Source: Desulfocicer sp963675955 (GTDB lineage Bacteria; Desulfobacterota; Desulfobacteria; Desulfobacterales; Desulfobacteraceae). From it: 64,000 bases of DNA. Every line of letters begins with the position of its first letter. Positions within the stretch are counted from its first letter, which is position 1. Of this stretch, positions 1 through 8,110 are shown piece after piece. The DNA is taken from positions 248,001 through 312,000 of the forward strand of contig CAXXVR010000004.1 in assembly GCA_963675955.2 (NCBI GenBank). The letters are read 5' to 3'. The position numbers and the translations under genes were made by a program. The notes below the pieces were generated by a model. It was not told the origin of the DNA and searched no databases. It saw only the letters and a list, made by a program, of their open reading frames with translations.

Positions 1-145
1 TGCGTTTGACGGCCTTAACTGGGTGGATATGGACAACGAGATGAAAAAATTAACGGAAAACAAGCTGGTATATCGCACGGCCGTAGAAGCGATGCTTAGG
101 AAAATAACCATAATAAAAAATGTGATAAAAGAGGGAGGGCGTTAA
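1..145 (+). CDS. flgB: Flagellar basal-body rod protein FlgB, C-terminal part
   Basis: Partial gene entering from the left edge; the reading frame starts at base 2 and ends with TAA at 143-145. The visible 47 residues contain DGLNWVDMDNEMKKL followed by a helix ending in EGGR, the usual FlgB C-terminus (a D-G-N-N-V-D-type turn before the terminal helix). FlgB is a proximal rod subunit exported by the flagellar type III apparatus. It lies one base before flgC, as in the common flgB-flgC-fliE-fliF operon. The start and promoter lie outside the window. Confidence 0.9.
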   Translation, partial: AFDGLNWVDMDNEMKKLTENKLVYRTAVEAMLRKITIIKNVIKEGGR

Positions 146-146
146 A

Positions 147-572
147 ATGAATTTTTTAAAATCCTTTGATATCAGTTTTTCAGGACTCTCCGCCCAACGT
201 CAAAGAATAGATATTATCAGTAATAATCTTGCCAATATTGAAACCACCCGCACAGAAGAAGGTGGTCCCTATCGTCGCAAGATGGTTGTCATGCGTCCTG
301 GGGATAATACCATGGATTTTTCAAGCACCCTTGATAATGCCCTTGGGGGAGTTGAAATTGACGAGATTGTGGAGGATACCACCCCGTTTGAGCAGCAGTA
401 TGCCCCGGCTCACCCCGATGCCAATGAAGATGGTTATGTATTAAAGCCCAATGTGAGTCTCTTGGTGGAAAATGCGAATATGCTCATGGCTAAAAGATCC
501 TTTGAAGCCAATATCGCGGCGGTGAAGGCTGTCAGAGAAATGACACTTAAAGCCCTTGAAATAGGTAGGTAA
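147..572 (+). CDS. flgC: Flagellar basal-body rod protein FlgC
   Basis: 141 aa, the normal FlgC length. The N-terminus has the rod/hook family signature around residues 11-31 (SGLSAQRQRIDIISNNLAN) and the C-terminus has the matching coiled-coil segment (NMLMAKRSFEANIAAVKAVR), which pair to form the axial D0 core. The protein is a proximal rod subunit in the periplasm, secreted without a signal peptide. ATG at 147 follows a GGGAGGGCG-like ribosome site that lies inside the end of flgB, so the two are probably translationally coupled. Four bases separate it from fliE. Confidence 0.96.
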   Translation: MNFLKSFDISFSGLSAQRQRIDIISNNLANIETTRTEEGGPYRRKMVVMRPGDNTMDFSSTLDNALGGVEIDEIVEDTTPFEQQYAPAHPDANEDGYVLKPNVSLLVENANMLMAKRSFEANIAAVKAVREMTLKALEIGR

Positions 573-575
573 TCC

Positions 576-866
576 ATGAATAATATCAGTATTGGTGGTG
601 TCTATAAGCCATCCCTTAATGCGGTTTCCCAGGCGGATAAAAAGCAGGCAGGTTCATTTGGTGAGGTCATGAAAACCGCCATGGCCAATGTTGATGGCAT
701 GGGGAAAAATGCCGATAACGCCATCGTGAGCATGCTCCAGGGTAAGGCAGATGTTCCGGCAACTATGATTGAACTTCAAAAATTTGACATCTCCATGCAG
801 CTGTTTCTTTCCATGCGAAATAAGGCCATTGAAGCCTACAAAGAAGTCAGCCGCATGCAGTTTTAG
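576..866 (+). CDS. fliE: Flagellar hook-basal body complex protein FliE
   Basis: 96 aa, typical FliE length. FliE joins the MS-ring (FliF) to the rod. The C-terminal half carries the conserved block around residues 62-96 (ATMIELQKFDISMQLFLSMR then KAIEAYKEVSRMQF), ending in the usual aromatic residue. The N-terminal 30 residues are variable, as in the family. It is third in the flgBC-fliEF operon and is followed after 21 bp by fliF. No start ambiguity: ATG at 576 follows a GGTAGGTAA site. Confidence 0.95.
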   Translation: MNNISIGGVYKPSLNAVSQADKKQAGSFGEVMKTAMANVDGMGKNADNAIVSMLQGKADVPATMIELQKFDISMQLFLSMRNKAIEAYKEVSRMQF

Positions 867-887
867 TAAGAAAAGGAAACCCGCAGA

Positions 888-2468
888 ATGAACAGTTCTT
901 TTGCGCACTTTATGAAATTTGTCGGTTCATTGCCGCTTTCCAAAAAAATAAGTATCTCCCTGGTGGTTCTGTTGATTATTGCCGGTTTTGGTGTGATGTT
1001 TTACCTGGGTAACCAGGAGAACTACCAACTTCTTTACAACAATTTGTCTCCCAAGGACGGTGGTGCTATTGTTGCCAAATTAAAGGAAAAAAATATTCCT
1101 TACCGTATTGAGGGAGGAGGAGGCACCATTCTTGTGCCCGGAAACAAAGTATATGAATTGCGCCTGTCTCTGGCCGGTGAAGGACTTCCCGGGGGGGGCA
1201 CCGTGGGCTTTGAACTCTTTGATAATCCTGATTTCAGAACCACCAATTTTGTACAGGAGTTGAACTACAGGCGTGCCCTGCAAGGCGAACTTGCAAGAAC
1301 CATCATGAATTTTAAAGAGGTGAAAAAGGCCTCAGTTTTTCTGGCAATTCCCAAGGAGTCCCTTTTTATTGAAGATGAGAAACAAACCTCTGCATCCATA
1401 CAGCTGGACCTGGAAGGCCCTCTGTCCCAGGCCAGGGTGGAAGCCATTGTCCGTCTGGTGGCAAATGCCGTGGAAGGGCTTGACAGCAGCCGGGTCAGCG
1501 TCGTTGATACCAAGGGACGGGTGATTTTTCGGGGAAATGCAGGAGATGACAATATGGGTTCCGGCCTGGGGGACAGCATGCTGGACTATAAAAAGAACAT
1601 CGAAAAAAAAATTACCCATAATATCCAGACTATGCTGGAAGAAATCGTTGGCCCAGGAAAGGCCATTGTCCGGGTAAGTGCAGAGATTAATACCGCAGAA
1701 GTGGTGATCAACGAAGAAGAATACGATCCAACTGTGGTGGTGGTCAGAAGCAATAAAATGCAGGAAGAAACCATTGGTGGCGGCCAGGTTGCCCGGCAGC
1801 AGACCGAGGAAAATATTTTTGCCCAGCGGGCAGGCGTTGTTCCACCGGAATCCGGTGCACAAAAGACAAAAACAAGTAAAAATGCCACCACCAATTACGA
1901 GATCAATAAAATAAGTCGAAAAACGGTGCGCCCAGCCGGGGGAATAAAGAGGCTTTCTGTGGCTGCGGTGGTGGATGGGGTGTATAAATCGGAAACCCTG
2001 AAAGATGGATCGGTGGTGTCAAAATATATTCCCCGGGACAAGGCAGCTCTGCAGAGCTTTGAAAAACTGGTAAGAAACGCCATGGGCTATGATGAAAACA
2101 GGGAAGATCAGGTGTCAGTTCAATCGGTTCCTTTTTCTGCATCTGTGGCAATGGCAATGCCTGATCCATTTGTGGCTGATAAACTTACGCCCATGGTGTT
2201 TATGGAAAACTATGGCAAAATGATTTTTAATTTGTTCTTAATTGTGGCCGCATTTTTCCTTGTGGTGAGACCCTTGCTCAAGAGCGTCAAGGGAATCCAG
2301 CCGGAAGTTGCTAAAGAAACAGCAGAGGCTCTGCCCCCCGGGCAGGACATTAAACAGATTTCTGAACCGGAAAATGTTAATCCCCGTCAGCGGGTTATTG
2401 AACTGAGCAATAAGGAACCGGAAAGAGCTGCTGCTGTTATTTTAAGCTGGATCGCCGGAGAAGCATGA
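888..2468 (+). CDS. fliF: Flagellar M-ring protein FliF
   Basis: 526 aa, full length. FliF forms the MS-ring in the inner membrane, the base on which rod and export gate assemble. A transmembrane helix lies near residues 20-42 and another near 440-460, flanking the periplasmic ring-building domains (LLYNNLSPKDGGAIVAKL is the first). The C-terminal tail, RVIELSNKEPERAAAVILSW, is the FliG-binding peptide and looks intact. An AAAAGGA site precedes ATG 888. The gene normally followed by fliG is here followed by a non-coding junction, so its FliG partner must be encoded elsewhere. Confidence 0.97.
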   Translation: MNSSFAHFMKFVGSLPLSKKISISLVVLLIIAGFGVMFYLGNQENYQLLYNNLSPKDGGAIVAKLKEKNIPYRIEGGGGTILVPGNKVYELRLSLAGEGLPGGGTVGFELFDNPDFRTTNFVQELNYRRALQGELARTIMNFKEVKKASVFLAIPKESLFIEDEKQTSASIQLDLEGPLSQARVEAIVRLVANAVEGLDSSRVSVVDTKGRVIFRGNAGDDNMGSGLGDSMLDYKKNIEKKITHNIQTMLEEIVGPGKAIVRVSAEINTAEVVINEEEYDPTVVVVRSNKMQEETIGGGQVARQQTEENIFAQRAGVVPPESGAQKTKTSKNATTNYEINKISRKTVRPAGGIKRLSVAAVVDGVYKSETLKDGSVVSKYIPRDKAALQSFEKLVRNAMGYDENREDQVSVQSVPFSASVAMAMPDPFVADKLTPMVFMENYGKMIFNLFLIVAAFFLVVRPLLKSVKGIQPEVAKETAEALPPGQDIKQISEPENVNPRQRVIELSNKEPERAAAVILSWIAGEA

Positions 2469-2578
2469 TGTTGAGCAAGGAAAAAAATTCCCACTGATGT
2501 GAATACAACACAGAAAAAATTTCCACTTTAAAGAACGGGTGCATTCCCATTTTTTCGGTTCGGTGCTTAATCAAAGAG

Positions 2579-2711
2579 GGGTCAGGCTTTCGTTCTTGGC
2601 ATTATCGTTGGTTTTGGCGTTTGTACAGGCTATGAAAAGATAACGCCAATAACACAAGCCTGACCCTGCTGGTCCCACCAAACTATGACAAATAAGCTAT
2701 TGTGACTAAGG
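2579..2711 (+). repeat. Dispersed R repeat, copy 1 (long form)
   Basis: Begins with GGGTCAGGCTT (2579-2589), which is exactly inverted as AAGCCTGACCC at 2656-2666; inside, TTGGCGTT (2613-2621 area) pairs with AACGCCAA (2642-2649). The 3' part (2667-2711) matches the R core seen elsewhere: a GGTCCCACCA box, a TATGACA box and a TTGTGACTAAG end. Related to 28700-28830 and 39191-39340 along its whole length. The RNA could fold into a long hairpin. Confidence 0.75.
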
Positions 2712-2833
2712 CAGAAAAATGGGAATGTGCCCGCTGGTTGACCCCTTTCCAGATGGCCGGAATCGGCATTTTTGACACGCTATTTCCGGAAAATAATGAA
2801 TTTTTTTAGTTTTGTAATTGTTTATTAAAAAAC

Positions 2834-2849
2834 AGGTATGCCTTTTGCA
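2834..2849 (+). promoter_or_regulatory. Sigma54-type promoter before fliK
   Basis: AGGTATGCCTTTTGCA: GG at 2835-2836 and GC at 2847-2848 have the exact -24/-12 spacing, and the -12 part is a perfect TTGCA. The -24 part has T for the usual C after GG. It lies 75 bp before fliK. Sigma54 control of hook genes is common in this group; activator sites were not identified. Confidence 0.55.
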
Positions 2850-2923
2850 TTGAATTGTTTCAGTGCAGGGGAGAATCAAGGTCTGCAGGTATCGACTCAA
2901 ATATATGAGAACAGGAAAAATAA

Positions 2924-5236
2924 ATGACAATGAAATCGGTGCTGCTCAATAAAAATTTTTTATTATCCGGTGATTCGTTGCCCTCCCGTGGTGGTACATC
3001 TGCATCCTTTGCCCAGAAAGGAATCAGTTTTTTTTCCATGATTCGAGATGTGGTTCAGCATGAAAACGGGCGTTTGGCTGCCCGGCTACCCGGGGGGCAA
3101 GCCACATCCTCTTTAACACCTGAAACGGGTCAAAACAATGGGGCTGAGTCTGTGAATTCCCCCATTGAAAGTGTGCGAAGGGCCTTTCTGGCCAAAGGAA
3201 TTCCCCTTGATCAAGTGGTGCTGGATCAAAAAGATTTTGAATCCTTAAGGTCCATTCTTGATAAACTTGATTTCCCCCGGGCCTCCATTGACACTTTTTT
3301 TCAGCAGATGGTGCAAGATAACCCTGAAAGAAAGACGACATTGTCTGATTTTTTTGAAGATTTCAGCAAATTTGAAAACGATATGAAATCCGCGTCTTCT
3401 TCCCGCTCAGGAGATGTACAAAGCCTTTCCCTGGATAAATCGCTGGTTCCCCACATTGAATCGGCCCTGAGGGAGCTTGGGGTGACTCCTGAGACTCTGG
3501 ATTCACTGCTGCCTTCGGTGAGTGATGGTAACGGCAATGTGGATTTAAAAAAACTTACCCATCAATTAAAAGAAATACAAGCATCTCCTGCCTCATCGGA
3601 TGCCGCTGGAACCATCAAGGATCATGATTCGGTACTGAGTCCTCGATTGCTTGAAGCCATGGAATCAATGGAATTACCGACGCCCCGTCAATCCATTGGT
3701 GTGCCGTTTTCCCTGGATAATCTCATAGGTGTCATGGAGACAAAAATTAAAAGTGTCTCTGTGGATTCCAAGAAATCTGATGTACAAGATGCCACTGTTA
3801 TGGATGAAGTTTCTGAAATTTCAGAAAAACAGTCGATGGACAATGGACAGGTGGAGAGTTTTTTTGCATTTGCCGAAGCCATGATGGTTCGCCAGCATTT
3901 TGAATCGCGACGAAATTTCCAGGAATCTGGGGTTGGGGGGGGACGAAATTCGATGAATGATTCGGTGCCCTTCTCCGAAGCTGGTTTAAGCCTTTCAGAT
4001 CAAACCGGGCAGGCTGGAAATACGCCTGATTTTCAGTTGGGAAGGGACGATTTTCAGTCCATACTCCGCACAGGGGCATCTGATAGTTCATCAACGATTC
4101 AGTTCTCCCAGGCGGGCTCCGGCCAGATCTCTGCTGGTAAAGATGGCATGGCAGATCTTGGACTCAGAATTGATTCCCAGGTGCTTGACGGTTTACGTAT
4201 AGTTGATGGAGTCGCTGCTGTTTTCAAGAATATAGCCCCTCCGGTATCCCAGCCCCCCGGCAGTATGGCCCAGGCAGAACTTCATGCAGACAAATTTCCC
4301 AGATCTTCATTCACGGCTGACTCTGCGTCCCAGGACGTTTCAACGGTTATCCAGTCCCTTCCCAAAGGTTCAATTGAAATTCCCAGGGAAAATCTGGCAA
4401 GTACAATCGATGCCAAGGTAATGGAAACGGCAATTCCCGACCAGACTTCAGATAGTCAGGATGTGTTGCGGGGGGTGAAAGGAAATAAATACAGTTTGGA
4501 AAATCGCTCTTCTTTACCATGGAATAAAGTTGATGGGGGGGCAGGAGGAGGCATGGGACCCCAGATGATTGCAGGGTTAAATGGTTCCCCACAGAATGGA
4601 AACAGCGGTGTTTCAAAGGAAATTGATCTGTTAATTGATGATATTCTATCCGGTACTGTAAATTCAAAAGAAAAGGTAATTTTAAGTATTGACAAAAGTG
4701 TTACACCTGGGACCTCAGGAGGTTCTGAGCGATTTTCGATGGTGAGTCAGACAAATGCATCCACTGCAAATTCCCTTTCCCAGAAAGACGATAGCCCTGT
4801 TCCCCGTTTTCCTCCCCATGTGGTTGAAACGGTTGGCAAGGAAATTGCGACATTTCTTCAACGGGGGGATCGCATTTTAAAACTTCAATTGAAACCTGCT
4901 GAACTGGGAACGGTGAACATCGAGATGGATACCAAGGAAAATGTGGTTAAACTGTCCATCGTGGCTGAAACCAGTTCTGCCAGAGAGTTGTTTCTATCTA
5001 ACCACAATGAACTCAGACGGGTTTTGGAAGGGCACGGGATCAGGCTGGAAAATTTGGATGTACAGATGAATGATACTTCTGGTCAATCCATGTCCAATGG
5101 GAACCATCAATCCGCCCGTCAGCAAGATCAGCGATGGGGAAGCCGTTTTAGCCGCATGGGCACCGAGGTGGATGACGGGGATACCATTTTGCCCATGGGG
5201 CAGGAAAAGGAATCCCTGCTGGATCTGTTGGTATAA
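2924..5236 (+). CDS. fliK: Flagellar hook-length control protein FliK
   Basis: 770 aa, long for FliK. FliK is a secreted molecular ruler that measures the hook and switches the export apparatus (through FlhB) to filament substrates. The long middle part is low in similarity and rich in S, Q, G and D, as in all FliK proteins. The C-terminal Flg_hook domain, about residues 640-710, is clear: ILKLQLKPAELGTVNIEMD, then a stretch ending GHGIRLENLDVQMND. ATG 2924 follows an AGGAAA site. It begins the fliK-flgD unit (22 bp to flgD) under a sigma54-type site. A second FliK-like gene lies at 22170-23282. Confidence 0.9.
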   Translation: MTMKSVLLNKNFLLSGDSLPSRGGTSASFAQKGISFFSMIRDVVQHENGRLAARLPGGQATSSLTPETGQNNGAESVNSPIESVRRAFLAKGIPLDQVVLDQKDFESLRSILDKLDFPRASIDTFFQQMVQDNPERKTTLSDFFEDFSKFENDMKSASSSRSGDVQSLSLDKSLVPHIESALRELGVTPETLDSLLPSVSDGNGNVDLKKLTHQLKEIQASPASSDAAGTIKDHDSVLSPRLLEAMESMELPTPRQSIGVPFSLDNLIGVMETKIKSVSVDSKKSDVQDATVMDEVSEISEKQSMDNGQVESFFAFAEAMMVRQHFESRRNFQESGVGGGRNSMNDSVPFSEAGLSLSDQTGQAGNTPDFQLGRDDFQSILRTGASDSSSTIQFSQAGSGQISAGKDGMADLGLRIDSQVLDGLRIVDGVAAVFKNIAPPVSQPPGSMAQAELHADKFPRSSFTADSASQDVSTVIQSLPKGSIEIPRENLASTIDAKVMETAIPDQTSDSQDVLRGVKGNKYSLENRSSLPWNKVDGGAGGGMGPQMIAGLNGSPQNGNSGVSKEIDLLIDDILSGTVNSKEKVILSIDKSVTPGTSGGSERFSMVSQTNASTANSLSQKDDSPVPRFPPHVVETVGKEIATFLQRGDRILKLQLKPAELGTVNIEMDTKENVVKLSIVAETSSARELFLSNHNELRRVLEGHGIRLENLDVQMNDTSGQSMSNGNHQSARQQDQRWGSRFSRMGTEVDDGDTILPMGQEKESLLDLLV

Positions 5237-5258
5237 ACAAATAGATAAGGAATAAATT

Positions 5259-5924
5259 ATGTATATTGATACCCTTGGCACTACATATCCAACGGCATCT
5301 TCAGAAACCAGTTCCGGGGATGCTTTGGGTAAAGATGCTTTTTTGACGCTCCTTGTGGCCCAGATGGAAAATCAGGACCCCTTAAATCCCATGGAGGGCA
5401 CTGAATTTACAGCTCAGCTTGCCCAGTACAGCAGTCTGGAGCAATTGTATAATGTAAATGACAATTTGGAGTCAATCAATGATGGGCAAAGCGGAATGTC
5501 CAGTTATTATGCCCTTGATTTCATGGGCAAAGAAATCTACGTCGACGGCGATGCGCTTTCCCTGAAACAGGGGACTGAGGTGTCCGGTGGATTTTCCATT
5601 GATGAGGCTGGAAATTGCACGGTTCGTATTCTGGATAGCAGCGGGCAGCAGGTAAAGAGCATTTCCATGGGAGATCTTGATGTCGGTACCCATGGTTTTG
5701 ACTGGGATGGTCTGGATGAAAATGGAAATACACTGTCAGGTGGCGACTATACATTTGAAGTCACTGCCGTGGGAGATGATGGAAAATCCCTTTCAGTTGA
5801 AACATATACCATGGGAATGGTGGATCGTGTGAGCCTGGAGGGGGATACGCCCATGCTTTATGTGGGTAATATGGCCGTGGCTGTTTCTGATGTCAAGGAT
5901 ATTCGCCTGTCCCAGGAAAGTTAA
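5259..5924 (+). CDS. flgD: Flagellar hook capping protein FlgD
   Basis: 221 aa. FlgD caps the growing hook and folds incoming FlgE. The N-terminal secretion and capping segment has the family motif DAFLTLLVAQMENQDPLNPM (about residues 26-45), then EFTAQLAQYSSLEQL. The C-terminal half holds the FlgD Ig-like/Tudor fold with GTHGFDWDGLDENGN near residue 146. ATG 5259 follows AAGGA. Its place between fliK and flgE is the common order. Confidence 0.96.
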   Translation: MYIDTLGTTYPTASSETSSGDALGKDAFLTLLVAQMENQDPLNPMEGTEFTAQLAQYSSLEQLYNVNDNLESINDGQSGMSSYYALDFMGKEIYVDGDALSLKQGTEVSGGFSIDEAGNCTVRILDSSGQQVKSISMGDLDVGTHGFDWDGLDENGNTLSGGDYTFEVTAVGDDGKSLSVETYTMGMVDRVSLEGDTPMLYVGNMAVAVSDVKDIRLSQES

Positions 5925-6298
5925 ACAAAATTTAAATAGCCCGTGCTGTAGAGAAGATAAGTATTTACGCCCCATGATCAAAACATGGAATGATATATAT
6001 GACTTGCCAGTCATAACTTCTACAGTTATGCCACCACATAATATGATTCTTTAAGATTGAAATGAACACAGGTGGTATGAAAAATGAGAACTTAAGACTT
6101 GTGAGTATATAACATTAATGGCAGTAACTACCTGCCATAACGAATATTTAAATTCTGATTATTTCAGATATCTGGACTGAATTTTATATAAAAGATTAAA
6201 CATTAAATTTAATTTCGTATCGATTTCCTGATATATTCCGGAGAAGGAGTATATAACAAACTGGGAATCGCCGGGAGAATGACACAGGAGAAATAAAT
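5925..6298. other. flgD-flgE intergenic region
   Basis: 374 bp with no credible gene. It holds an inverted-repeat element (6008-6105) that recurs at 36080-36177, and a 7-bp stem hairpin ATGGCAG/CTGCCAT at 6118-6137. I looked for -24/-12 and FliA promoters before flgE and found none with correct spacing; flgE may rely on the upstream promoter or on one I cannot recognise. Confidence 0.6.
6008..6105 (+). repeat. Inverted-repeat element, family B copy 1
   Basis: About 98 bp, related along its length to 36080-36177. Shared blocks include CAGTCAT near the left end, ATTGAAAT, AACACA, GGTATGA and AAATGAGAAC, and a right end GACT..TGAG. The ends are imperfect inverted repeats of each other. There is no coding capacity, so it looks like a non-autonomous MITE-like element. 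Confidence 0.6.
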
Positions 6299-7750
6299 AT
6301 GGCCTTATCAAGCGCACTTTTTGCTGGCAGCAGCGGGTTAAGTTCATTGGGTGATACCATGCAGATTATCGGTGACAACATCGCCAATGTGAATACCATA
6401 GGATTTAAAAGCAGTAAGGCGGATTTTCAGGATTTGCTTAGTCAATCCCTGTCCACAATGAACGGTTCCACACAGGTGGGCAGCGGCAGTGCCATTGGTG
6501 ATGTATCTGCCTCCTTTGAACAGGGTTCCTTTGAAACCACCGGAAATGCCGCAGACCTTGCCATTGGTGGAGATGGCTTTTTTGTTTTAAGGGAAACCAA
6601 TGGGCAAGGTAACTATTATTCCAGAGCGGGTAATTTTGGTTTTGATGAAGACGGGTATATGGCCAACCCCGATGGATATATTGTTCAGGGCTGGGCACTT
6701 GATTCGGCAACAGGAAATGATGTGGGATCCATCACAGATATCCATTTAAACTCTTTTACTTCGAATCCTAAAGAGTCCAGTGGAATTCAGGTCATTGCCA
6801 ATCTCAATTCCCAGGGAATTGACAATTCATTGGTGGCGGTTGCCGGTTCTACTGATCTTACCGCAGCATGGGACGGAACAGCTGACCCACCAATGATAGA
6901 TGGTGCTTATGAATATCAGACTACTATAGAGGTTTACGATTCCCTTGGAAGCATCCATGACATCACAATTTATTTTGATAAAACTGCAAATAATTCCGAG
7001 TATGAGTATATTATCACCTGCAATCCAGCTGAAGATAAAAGAACGGGCCTGACACCTCCCGATTCAAATGCTGGCCTACTGGGAAAGGGAACCATTTCCT
7101 TTGAACCTGCATCGGGAGTTATCACCGCTATTACTATGGACCAGATAGACGGCGCTGGGACCGTTACTTCCATGAGTACAGACCCCACAAGTGCAGATTA
7201 TGGCTTGAGTAACGGCACATTTACTTTTACATCAGACTTCCTGGGTAGTACTGGAAGTGAAATGGACATCGCCCTTGATTTTGGTTCTACCTATGATCAA
7301 ACCTCTTCCAGTTGGGTAAATGATGCCTTAAGTACAACCCAGTTCGCCGTGGCCTCCAACACCACCTATAAGACCAGTGATGGCTATGCCGCAGGTGAAC
7401 TTCAGGATATCAATGTGGACGAAGAGGGCATTATAACCGGAACATACTCAAATGGGCAGATAATTCCATTATACCGGGTTGCCCTGGCAGATTTCCAGAA
7501 TGAGGACGGGCTTATTAAAGAAGGCGGGAATCTGTTCAGCGCCACCCCTGCAAGTGGCAGTGCCATCACCAATAAACCCGGAACCAACGGGCTTGGCAGC
7601 ATTGCTTCGGGATCCCTTGAGCAGTCAAATGTGGACATCGCCGATGAGTTTGTAAAAATGATCACCACCCAACGGGGATATCAGGCCAACTCAAAAATTA
7701 TTACCACGGTTGATACCATGTTGTCAGAACTCATGAATCTTAAACGTTAA
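6299..7750 (+). CDS. flgE: Flagellar hook protein FlgE
   Basis: 483 aa, within the FlgE range. FlgE polymerises into the hook. The N-terminus has the hook/rod signature FAGSSGLSSLGDTMQIIGDN with IANVNTIGFKSSKADFQDLL after it, and the C-terminus has SGSLEQSNVDIADEFVKMIT and RGYQANSKIITTVDTM, the paired D0 helices. The variable middle (about 150-370) forms the outer hook domains. ATG 6299 follows AGGAGA. A strong terminator-like hairpin follows the gene. Confidence 0.96.
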   Translation: MALSSALFAGSSGLSSLGDTMQIIGDNIANVNTIGFKSSKADFQDLLSQSLSTMNGSTQVGSGSAIGDVSASFEQGSFETTGNAADLAIGGDGFFVLRETNGQGNYYSRAGNFGFDEDGYMANPDGYIVQGWALDSATGNDVGSITDIHLNSFTSNPKESSGIQVIANLNSQGIDNSLVAVAGSTDLTAAWDGTADPPMIDGAYEYQTTIEVYDSLGSIHDITIYFDKTANNSEYEYIITCNPAEDKRTGLTPPDSNAGLLGKGTISFEPASGVITAITMDQIDGAGTVTSMSTDPTSADYGLSNGTFTFTSDFLGSTGSEMDIALDFGSTYDQTSSSWVNDALSTTQFAVASNTTYKTSDGYAAGELQDINVDEEGIITGTYSNGQIIPLYRVALADFQNEDGLIKEGGNLFSATPASGSAITNKPGTNGLGSIASGSLEQSNVDIADEFVKMITTQRGYQANSKIITTVDTMLSELMNLKR

Positions 7751-7760
7751 ACGGTCAACA

Positions 7761-7805
7761 GGTCCTGAGCTGAAGACTCAGGGACGTCTTGGTAGTTTTT
7801 TATAA
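7761..7805 (+). terminator. Rho-independent terminator after flgE
   Basis: GTCCTGAG at 7762-7769 pairs with CTCAGGGAC at 7777-7785 (one bulged G), followed after a short gap by a T-run at 7796-7801. It closes the fliK-flgD-flgE unit. Confidence 0.65.
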
Positions 7806-7997
7806 AAAAGGGCAGATGTCAAGATATTGACAACTGCTCTTCTGCTTTTGATGATCAGGCTTGCTCATAAGCTGGGCCAATGGGGTCAAATTTTATGTTT
7901 TTTACAACCACCTGTTTTTTCTCTTTATAAATTTTCCCATTTTAAGAAAAAGCATTCAGCTAAATTTAACTAAGCAATTGCTTTCTGAGAGATTTAA

Positions 7998-8013
7998 TGG
8001 CATAAAGTTTGCT
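7998..8013 (+). promoter_or_regulatory. Sigma54-type promoter before motA
   Basis: TGGCATAAAGTTTGCT: matches the consensus TGGCAC-N5-TTGCW except for one base, with GG at 7999-8000 and GC at 8011-8012. It lies about 98 bp before motA and would start the long motA-motB-fliL-...-fliA transcript. The best sigma54 site in the window. Confidence 0.75.
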
Positions 8014-8110
8014 GTCAGGATAAATGCCGTTGTGTTATATTATTTCACTTATCTTCTGTCAATATGGCACATAATTATAGTAGCTCATTGATGATATTAA
8101 AGGAGAGATT

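Larger units (their letters stand above)
2469..2923. other. fliF-fliK junction without a gene
   Basis: No credible coding sequence. An ATG overlapping the fliF stop (2465) opens only a ten-codon frame. The stretch holds a dispersed R repeat (2579-2711) with an 11-bp perfect inverted repeat, AT-rich DNA and a sigma54-type site just before fliK. In related flagellar loci fliG-fliH-fliI-fliJ sit here; nothing in this stretch resembles them. Confidence 0.8.
7751..8110. other. flgE-motA intergenic region
   Basis: 360 bp. Holds the flgE terminator, a perfect TGTCAA-GATA-TTGACA inverted repeat (7817-7832) inside a longer GCAG/CTGC stem (7813-7837), and a sigma54-type promoter before motA. A 76-codon open frame here overlaps the promoter and resembles nothing. 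Confidence 0.6.

Noticed and set aside
2600..2617. TTGGCATTATCGTTGG looks like a -24/-12 promoter in the fliF-fliK junction
   Set aside because: The -12 element has GG where GC is required, and the bases belong to an R repeat. The site at 2834-2849 fits better.
6118..6137. TGGCAG...CTGCC before flgE as a sigma54 promoter
   Set aside because: GG and GC are two bases too far apart; the sequence is better explained as a hairpin.
8065..8080. TGGCAC at 8065, a perfect -24 box before motA
   Set aside because: No GC at the -12 position (TATAG instead of TTGCW) and it lies too close to the start of motA.
7861..8091. 76-codon open frame before motA
   Set aside because: No family resemblance or ribosome site; it runs through the sigma54 promoter.
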